DNA from: JANPPS01 sp965246925
GTDB taxonomy: Bacteria > Pseudomonadota > Alphaproteobacteria > Acetobacterales > Acetobacteraceae
DNA: 64,000 bases
Assembly: GCA_965246925.1 (NCBI GenBank)
Contig: OZ251994.1
Location: 1,612,001-1,676,000 of the forward strand
Direction of reading: 5' to 3'
How positions within the stretch are numbered: position 1 is the stretch's first letter; each line of letters begins with the position of its first letter. Position numbers and translations under genes: made by a program. Below, piece after piece: positions 58,621 through 64,000 of the stretch. Below the pieces are notes generated by a model. It did no database searches. It saw only the letters and a list, made by a program, of their open reading frames with translations, and was not told the DNA's origin.

Positions 58621-60036
58621 ATGATCACCACCTCGCCCGCCTTCAAGCAGAACGCCCACGCGGCGCTGGCCGACGCGTCATTGCAGAAGGCACTAAAGTT
58701 CAGCAAGCCGCAATTCATGGCGCGGCGCAGCGCTGCCGTCGCGCGGCTGCCGGAGTTCGAGCGGCTGCGGGATATCGGGCGCGAGATCAAGAACCACGCG
58801 CTGGCGAACCTCGATTTCTACCTCGAGACGTTCGAGGCCAACGTGCTGGCGGCGGGCGGGCAGGTGCATTGGTGCAGCACGGCGGACGACGCGCGGGCGG
58901 CAGTGCTGAAGATTTGCCGGGACGCCGGGGCGCGGACGGTGACGAAGGGCAAGTCCATGATCTCGGAAGAGCTCGGGATCAACAAGCATCTCGAGGCCAA
59001 TGACATCCAGCCGATCGAGACCGATTTGGGCGAGTATATCATCCAGCTGCGGGATGAGACGCCGAGCCATATCATTGCTCCTGCCTTCCACCTGAACCGG
59101 GAGGATTGGGAGGCGCAGTTCCGGCTGTCGCACACCGACCTGCCGGCGGACCGCGTGTTTGCCGAGCGGCGGGATATCCTGACCGAGGCGCGGGGCAAGC
59201 TGCGGGAGCGGTTCCTGGCCGCCGATGTGGGCATCACCGGCGCCAACTTCCTGATCGCCGAGACCGGCAGCAACGTGATCGTCACCAACGAGGGCAACGG
59301 CGACCTGACGCAGACCCTGCCGCGGGTGCACATCGCGCTGGCCAGTATCGAGAAGGTGGTGCCGACCTTGGAGGATGCGACCAGCCTGCTGCGGCTGCTG
59401 GCGCGGTCCGCGACCGGGCAGGATTTCAGCGTCTATACCACGTTCAGCACTGGGGGGCGGCGCCCGGCGGACCTCGATGGGCCGCAGGAGTATCACGTGG
59501 TGATCGTCGATGCCGGACGCTCGGCGATGATGGGGACCGAGTTCCAGGAGATGCTGCGCTGCATCCGCTGCGCGGCGTGCATGAACCATTGCCCGGTCTA
59601 TGGCGCGGTGGGGGGGCACGCGTATGGCTGGGTCTATCCGGGCCCGATGGGCAGCGTGCTGACGCCGTCCTTGATCGGCGTGGAGCAGTCCGGGCACCTG
59701 CCCAACGCCAGCACGTTCTGCGGCAAGTGCGAAAGCGTGTGCCCGGTGAAGATCCCGCTGCCCAAGATGATGCGGCACTGGCGGGAGCGAGAATTCGAAC
59801 GCCACCTTCAGCCCGGCGGCATTCGCAGCAACCTGGCCCTCTGGGCGTACTTCGCCCGGCGGCCGAAGCTATACCGGATGGCCACACGCATCGGCGCGGC
59901 GGCGTTGGGGCTCATGGGCCGGGGTAGCTTCAAGAGCCTCCCATTCGCGGGCGGCTGGACCGCCGGGCGCAATCTGCCGGTGCCGGAGGGGGAGACGTTC
60001 ATGGCGCGCTACGCCAGGCAACAGCGGCGGCGATGA
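58621..60036 (+). CDS. lutB: LutB-type iron-sulfur lactate-utilisation subunit
   Basis: 471 residues. The N-terminal LUD-like domain includes TKGKSMISEELGINKHLE and GANFLIAETGSNVIVTNEGNG. Two [4Fe-4S] motifs follow: RCIRCAACMNHCPVYG and FCGKCESVCPVKIPLPKMM. Matches LutB/YkgF. GGAGG lies 8 bp before the ATG. Overlaps lutC by 4 bp. Confidence 0.94.
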   Translation: MITTSPAFKQNAHAALADASLQKALKFSKPQFMARRSAAVARLPEFERLRDIGREIKNHALANLDFYLETFEANVLAAGGQVHWCSTADDARAAVLKICRDAGARTVTKGKSMISEELGINKHLEANDIQPIETDLGEYIIQLRDETPSHIIAPAFHLNREDWEAQFRLSHTDLPADRVFAERRDILTEARGKLRERFLAADVGITGANFLIAETGSNVIVTNEGNGDLTQTLPRVHIALASIEKVVPTLEDATSLLRLLARSATGQDFSVYTTFSTGGRRPADLDGPQEYHVVIVDAGRSAMMGTEFQEMLRCIRCAACMNHCPVYGAVGGHAYGWVYPGPMGSVLTPSLIGVEQSGHLPNASTFCGKCESVCPVKIPLPKMMRHWREREFERHLQPGGIRSNLALWAYFARRPKLYRMATRIGAAALGLMGRGSFKSLPFAGGWTAGRNLPVPEGETFMARYARQQRRR

Positions 60037-60716
60037 CCAAGGAAGCCATCCTCGGCGCCATCCGCCGCGGCCTCAAGCGCGGCCCCCTGCCCGGCGATCA
60101 GGCCGCCATGCTGCGCCAGCGCCTGGCCGAGCACCCGCGCCATCTGATCCCCGCCCGCAGCCAGGTGAGCCGCCCCGAGCAGATCGCGTTGCTTATCGCC
60201 AATATCGAGAAGGAGTTCGGTACCGTCGCCGCCGTGGCGGGCGCGGACCAAGTGCCGGACGCAGTGGTCACGTATCTGGCCGGGCAAAACCTGCCGTCCA
60301 TGGCGGTCATGGCGCCGCACCCGGAGCTGCAGGCTATACCATGGCACGCGCGTCCCTTGCTGATGCTGCATGAAGGCCGTGCGGAAGCGACCGATTTGGT
60401 CAGCATCCAGCACGGTTTCGCCGCGGTCGCCGAAACCGGCACGCTCATGCTGCCCAGCGGCCCGGACCGTCCGACGACGCTGAATCTGCTGGCCGACACC
60501 GCCATCGTCATCCTCCGCACCAGCCGGGTTGTGGGCCCATATGAGGACGCGTGGGATTTGCTGCGGGCGGCGGGGCCGATGCCGCGCAACGTGATGTGGG
60601 TGACGGGCCCCAGCCGCTCGGCCGATATCGAGCAGACGCTGGAGTTGGGCGCGCATGGCCCCCGCCGCCTGCACGTGGTGCTGATCGAGGATGACCCGGC
60701 CGCACTGCGGACCTGA
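60033..60716 (+). CDS. lutC: LutC-type lactate-utilisation subunit
   Basis: 227 residues, a LUD-domain protein. Seen: VSIQHGFAAVAETGTLMLPSGPDRPTTLNLLADTAIVIL and MWVTGPSRSADIEQTLELGAHGPRRLHVVLI at the C-terminus, both typical of LutC/YkgG. Third part of the lactate complex. ATG overlaps the lutB stop; its stop shares one base with the next ATG. Confidence 0.92.
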   Translation: MTKEAILGAIRRGLKRGPLPGDQAAMLRQRLAEHPRHLIPARSQVSRPEQIALLIANIEKEFGTVAAVAGADQVPDAVVTYLAGQNLPSMAVMAPHPELQAIPWHARPLLMLHEGRAEATDLVSIQHGFAAVAETGTLMLPSGPDRPTTLNLLADTAIVILRTSRVVGPYEDAWDLLRAAGPMPRNVMWVTGPSRSADIEQTLELGAHGPRRLHVVLIEDDPAALRT

Positions 60717-61246
60717 TGCGCGGGAAGCGCCGCGTCCTGTCCGAACATGACCGCGAGGTCTGGGCCGTCTATGCCCAGCACATCCGTCCGCTGGATGGTG
60801 TCGCGGTGCCGGAACCCAAGCCGGCGCCCGAGCCCGCCGCGCCGCCCATGGCCATGCCCTCCGCCCGGCCCCGTCCCAAGGTTCAGGCGCCGGGCCCGCT
60901 CACCGTTGGCAGCTCTCCGGGCGGCGTGGACCGGGCGACGTGGGAGCGGTTCCGCACCGGCAATCTGCCGCCGGTGCGAACGCTCGACCTTCACGGCCGC
61001 ACGGCGGCCCGCGCGTTCACGGCGCTGCAGGGTTTCCTATCGGAGGCCTATGCCGACCAGCTTCGCTGCGTGGAGGTCATCACCGGGCGGGGCAGCGGCG
61101 AGCAGGGCGGGGTGATCCGGCGAGAATTTCCGCTCTGGCTCAACCTGCCGGAGCTACGGCCGCTGGTGCTGGCGGCGGCGCATCCGCATGCGGCCAATCC
61201 GGGATCGGTCAGACTACTGCTGCGCCGGGTGCGCGGGCGGGGTTGA
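60716..61246 (+). CDS. Smr-domain protein
   Basis: 176 residues. A basic, Pro/Ala-rich N-terminal half (about 30-70) precedes a C-terminal Smr domain with LDLHG at 90-94 and TGRGS from 123. Smr domains act as nicking endonucleases or RNA-binding modules in other proteins. It is coupled to lutC by a one-base overlap, probably by chance of gene packing. Confidence 0.87.
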   Translation: MRGKRRVLSEHDREVWAVYAQHIRPLDGVAVPEPKPAPEPAAPPMAMPSARPRPKVQAPGPLTVGSSPGGVDRATWERFRTGNLPPVRTLDLHGRTAARAFTALQGFLSEAYADQLRCVEVITGRGSGEQGGVIRREFPLWLNLPELRPLVLAAAHPHAANPGSVRLLLRRVRGRG

Positions 61247-61326
61247 CCCGGAACGCGTTTAACAGTCGCGGAATGGTTCAAATGCAAGCTGGACTTTAGG
61301 CTGGCCAATCCTACGACTATGCAGAG

Positions 61327-61372
61327 TTGATAGAGCCAGTGGATGGCTGTAAGACACTAGTCAGATAGTCAG
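61327..61372 (+). promoter_or_regulatory. Candidate promoter and direct repeats before the toxin-antitoxin pair
   Basis: TTGATA, 17 bp, TAAGAC, then two direct TAGTCAG units separated by one base and ending 8 bp before the antitoxin ATG. Phd-type antitoxins repress their own promoter at short repeats, so these are candidate sites. Confidence 0.45.
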
Positions 61373-61380
61373 GTGAACCC

Positions 61381-61668
61381 ATGGCCAATCCGCTCGCCCT
61401 AATCTCCGATGCAAACCAAGGCGCCTGGACGCTGCAGGATGCCAAAGCACGGTTTAGTGAAGTGGTCCGTCTTGCCCGGGCCGAAGGTCCGCAGCGTGTC
61501 AGCGTCCGCGGCCGAGATGCCGTAGTGGTAATGGCCGCAGATGAGTTCGACCGCCTGATCAATCCTGAAGCTGACGCACTCTCGTTCGTTGCGTTCATGG
61601 AAAGCCTGGGCGCGGACGGCTTGGATCTTACCCGGGACCGCGACGCGGGCCGCGATGTCACGCTTTGA
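61381..61668 (+). CDS. Phd/YefM-family antitoxin
   Basis: 95 residues. Seen: WTLQDAKARFSEVVRLARAEGPQRVSVRGRDAVVVMAADEF, the Phd/YefM DNA-binding fold, followed by a short acidic C-terminus that would wrap the toxin. It represses its own operon in known systems. Its stop overlaps the toxin start. Confidence 0.9.
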   Translation: MANPLALISDANQGAWTLQDAKARFSEVVRLARAEGPQRVSVRGRDAVVVMAADEFDRLINPEADALSFVAFMESLGADGLDLTRDRDAGRDVTL

Positions 61669-62144
61669 TCGGCTGGTTGCTGGATACAAACGTCACGGCT
61701 GAGATCATCAGCCCGGGCGGGTCCGCCCGGGTCAAAGCCTGGGCGGCGTTGCAGGATGAGACAACGCTGTTCCTCAGCATTCTAACAGTCGCCGAGTTTG
61801 ACAAGGGCATCGCCAAGTTGGTAGAGAGCGACCCCAGGCGGCTCGGCTACATGGATGCGCGGGACCGGCTGATCCTGCGGTTTGGCAGCCGGCTCCTGTC
61901 CTTGACAAACGGGTCCGTTCGCCGCTGGGGCAATATCAGTGGCCGGGTGCGGCGTGATCGCGGCCACGCGCCGCCTGTGATCGACACTCTCCTGGCCGCG
62001 ACAGCGCTGGAGCATAATCTATACCTTGCGTCACGCAACATCCGAGACGTGATCCATAGCGGCGCGTCGGTATTCAACCCGTGGGATAATGATCCGGCCG
62101 ATTTCCCACTGGCTGCCCGGCTTCGTCGCAGGCGTTCTGAATAG
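61665..62144 (+). CDS. VapC-type PIN-domain toxin
   Basis: 159 residues. PIN-domain acidic positions are visible: GWLLDTNVTAEII (Asp7), LTVAEFDKGIAKL (Glu) and PPVIDTLLAATALEHNLYLASRNIRDV (Asp). Known relatives cut tRNA or rRNA. The start is TTG overlapping the antitoxin stop (TTGA), which keeps the toxin translated from the same message. Confidence 0.9.
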   Translation: MIGWLLDTNVTAEIISPGGSARVKAWAALQDETTLFLSILTVAEFDKGIAKLVESDPRRLGYMDARDRLILRFGSRLLSLTNGSVRRWGNISGRVRRDRGHAPPVIDTLLAATALEHNLYLASRNIRDVIHSGASVFNPWDNDPADFPLAARLRRRRSE

Positions 62145-62161
62145 AAGAACCTCACAGCCAC

Positions 62162-62190
62162 TTATATGGTTGCTGTCCCGTAACGATAAT
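62162..62190 (+). promoter_or_regulatory. Candidate promoter for the unknown membrane protein
   Basis: TTATAT, 17 bp, GATAAT in an A/T-rich 88-bp gap after the toxin gene. The -10 box is good, the -35 box weak. Confidence 0.4.
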
Positions 62191-62232
62191 GTTAGGTTCG
62201 TCGTGCAGCATAACGTTGCATGGGACACCACA

Positions 62233-63561
62233 ATGGCATTCCACCAGCGCCCCGACGACACGCCGAATAGCCGGGCGCAGATCATGGCGCTCGTCAGCGA
62301 GATTTGGATGCTGGTGGACTACGTCGCCGGCAATCCGACCGAAGGGCTGGATGCCATCAAGGTGCCCAATCCGCACGCGCCGGGAGTCGTACTCACGCCG
62401 GCGGAGGTATTCCTGGCGGTAAGCGACGTGGAAGGCCGGCTCTCCGTGCCCACCGCGGTGCCGGGGCCGGATGACCGGGCCTCCATGCAGATCGTGCGAG
62501 ACGCGCTCAACCTGATCGTAGCGCCGGCGTCGGGCTTGACCGTCGCCTACACCACCATGGTCGCCGGGCCGCTCCGCCGGCGCGCGGCATCCCGGGTCAA
62601 TTTGGCCGAGAACGCATACGGCAACCTCGCAAGCCGCGCGTTCGGGCATCGCAATCTTCAGCGCGCCATTCTGGTGCTCGCCATCATCGCCACCGCACTT
62701 GCTGTCTGGGAGTCGGCCAAGGTGGCGTTGGGCAAGGCGCTGCTGCAGAACCTCGACCTGCTGCGGACCGAGCAGGCGGCGATCGGCGGCGAGAAGCTGA
62801 AGCTCGAACTCGCCCTCGGTCCCACCCGGGGTGAGACCGGCGGGCCGGTGCGGCCGGCAAGCGGTCCCATTCCGCTGACCGCCTACCGCCTGTGCGACCG
62901 CGCCCTGGTCGCACGCAGCCGCATCACTCCGGCCGCGGATCAGCCCGCATGGCTGGCCTACGAAACGCCGGAGGAGCGGGATATTTGCGGCCGGGATGAC
63001 GTCCTGCGCGCCAAGCTCGGCATCGTGCGGGGCGACCTGCGGGTCTATAGCCAGAACTGGCCCGGCATGGTCGGCAGCGGCTTCGCTATCACGCGCAACA
63101 TGATGGCGTGCTGGTGGCCCTGGTGCAGTGATGCAACCGACGCGACGTTGCCGCCGGGCGGGAACGACGTGGAGTTCAAGATCGCCCCGGTGTTGCTGGT
63201 GTGGGGCAATTTCGTGCTGCCGGTCATCTTCGGCCTGATCGGCTCGGCCATATTCGTGACTCTCGACCACTACCAAAAGGTGCATGACAGCACGCTCCGG
63301 CCCCGCGACTACTTCTTGGCCCCGGTCCGGCTCACGCTCGGGCTGGTGGTCGGGGCGTGCGTCGGCCTGTTCTATAGTTCGTACACCCCCATGCAGGCGT
63401 CGACGACCGAGGCTGTGGGTTCCGCCCTGATCGGCGCCCTGACCCTCACTGCTTCCGGCGTCGCCTTTCTCGCCGGCTTCGGGGTCGAGACGGTGTTCTC
63501 GCTCCTGCAATCCCTGATCGCCCGCGTGTTCACGCTCCCCGCACCGGCGAAATCCGCTTGA
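62233..63561 (+). CDS. Membrane protein of unknown function
   Basis: 442 residues from the ATG giving MAFHQRPDDTPNS; a longer form would start inside the toxin gene. A soluble N-terminal part of about 140 residues is followed by one membrane span (LQRAILVLAIIATALAVWE). A periplasmic or soluble segment with several Cys (RLCDRALVARSR, ERDICGRDD, CWWPWC) comes next, then three more spans near the C-terminus (VLPVIFGLIGSAIFVTL; LGLVVGACVGLFYS; SALIGALTLTASGVAFLAGFGV). No family recognised. On the same strand as the toxin-antitoxin pair but with its own probable promoter. Confidence 0.7.
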   Translation: MAFHQRPDDTPNSRAQIMALVSEIWMLVDYVAGNPTEGLDAIKVPNPHAPGVVLTPAEVFLAVSDVEGRLSVPTAVPGPDDRASMQIVRDALNLIVAPASGLTVAYTTMVAGPLRRRAASRVNLAENAYGNLASRAFGHRNLQRAILVLAIIATALAVWESAKVALGKALLQNLDLLRTEQAAIGGEKLKLELALGPTRGETGGPVRPASGPIPLTAYRLCDRALVARSRITPAADQPAWLAYETPEERDICGRDDVLRAKLGIVRGDLRVYSQNWPGMVGSGFAITRNMMACWWPWCSDATDATLPPGGNDVEFKIAPVLLVWGNFVLPVIFGLIGSAIFVTLDHYQKVHDSTLRPRDYFLAPVRLTLGLVVGACVGLFYSSYTPMQASTTEAVGSALIGALTLTASGVAFLAGFGVETVFSLLQSLIARVFTLPAPAKSA

Positions 63562-63569
63562 ACGGGAAT

Positions 63570-64000
63570 TTAGGACTGGCCGTAGGTCGTGAGCGTGATC
63601 GCAGCGTCGGCCATGGCCGGGCGCATGCGGGGGTCGAGCAAAGCGGCTAGCTCGGCCTTATGCTCGTATTTTGGCATCAAGGTTTCCAAACGCGGGTCGC
63701 GCGACGCGGCGGGATGAAAATAGATTTCCGTAAGGCCCGGCGGAATATGCGGCAGGAGGCCGAGCACGCGGGAACTCGTCATGTGGCCGCTCCAGGCCAG
63801 GCCAAAGATGCGGTCGTTGGTGACCATGCCGGCGCGGCGGGCCTGATCGCGCAGGACGGTCGTCCAAAGCCGCAGCGCCGTGCCGCCCCAGCCCGCGCTC
63901 CCGCCGGCCTTCCGCAACACGCCGCCGGGCTCGGACGGGACGCGGACGGCGCGCAGGCCGAACTCGGCGCCGGTCCGGATCATCATCCGCCCCACCGTCG
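63570..64000 (-). CDS. hpnK: HpnK, hopanoid-associated YdjC/ChbG-type protein (5' end off window)
   Basis: The C-terminal 143 or so residues are visible. FGLRAVRVPSEPGG, IFGLAWSGHMTSSRVLGLLPHIPPG and TEIYFHPAA match the HpnK branch of the ChbG/HpnK deacetylase-like family. HpnK is found in hopanoid clusters; its exact reaction is unsettled. The frame is open to the right edge, so the N-terminal metal-binding half is missing from view. Confidence 0.85.
   Translation of the reverse strand, partial: TVGRMMIRTGAEFGLRAVRVPSEPGGVLRKAGGSAGWGGTALRLWTTVLRDQARRAGMVTNDRIFGLAWSGHMTSSRVLGLLPHIPPGLTEIYFHPAASRDPRLETLMPKYEHKAELAALLDPRMRPAMADAAITLTTYGQS

Overview
The window is GC-rich, tightly packed bacterial chromosome. 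Gene content and order fit an alphaproteobacterium, most likely family Acetobacteraceae. Supporting points are hslVU divergent from hisB, a YlxR+L7Ae protein inside a rimP-nusA-infB-rbfA-truB-rpsO-pnp operon, acnA next to ccmAB, an LpoA-like gene divergent from rsmI, and hopanoid genes at both edges (hpnN on the left, hpnK on the right). The species cannot be read from the sequence. I saw no rRNA, tRNA or CRISPR array.

Layout. 1-4.3 kb (minus): hopanoid exporter hpnN (cut by the edge), pobA, an exported protein, an agmatinase-type ureohydrolase and a small lipoprotein. 4.3-7.2 kb (minus): histidine genes hisB-DUF2628-hisH-GNAT-hisA, without hisF or hisE. 7.3-12.4 kb: hslVU, a lipoprotein and sufE on plus, rsmI on minus, an LpoA-like lipoprotein on plus. 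12.4-17.6 kb: an orphan PhoR-like kinase converging on ampG, then a small exported protein, typA and a small stress-type protein on minus. 17.7-20.8 kb (plus): a 52-residue membrane peptide, a Cys-motif protein and cobT-cobS-cobC. 20.8-27.2 kb: a LacI-type regulator divergent from a sugar ABC operon that ends in a tandem SnoaL-like protein. 27.2-32.4 kb: a LysE-family exporter, ccmB and ccmA, a GxxExxY cassette flanked by inverted repeats, and acnA. 32.5-38.1 kb: a PEP-CTERM protein, serA, a membrane diguanylate cyclase and REP-like repeats. 38.1-49.1 kb (minus): a nitronate monooxygenase-like flavoprotein and the complete nus/inf operon. 49.2-54.3 kb (plus): a SNF2 helicase remnant and a branched-chain-type ABC operon with a fused permease-ATPase. 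54.3-61.2 kb: an orphan DNA methyltransferase divergent from a Uma2-family protein, then a lactate-utilisation set lutA...lutBC split by a DUF892 gene and an opposite-strand solute-binding protein, then an Smr protein. 61.3-64 kb: a Phd/VapC-type toxin-antitoxin pair, an unknown membrane protein and hpnK (cut by the edge).

Most genes are conserved housekeeping functions: translation and RNA decay, histidine and cobalamin synthesis, cytochrome c maturation, the TCA cycle and proteolysis. The accessory signals are short palindromic repeats with the consensus CCCTCTCCCGC-GCGGGAGAGGG, several of which sit on translation starts; the GxxExxY cassette; the SNF2 scrap; an intrinsic-terminator-like hairpin in the rimP leader; and the split lut cluster. 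I found no convincing new defence island. The best leads for something undescribed are the GxxExxY cassette, the repeat-derived protein N-termini and the sugar ABC/SnoaL operon.
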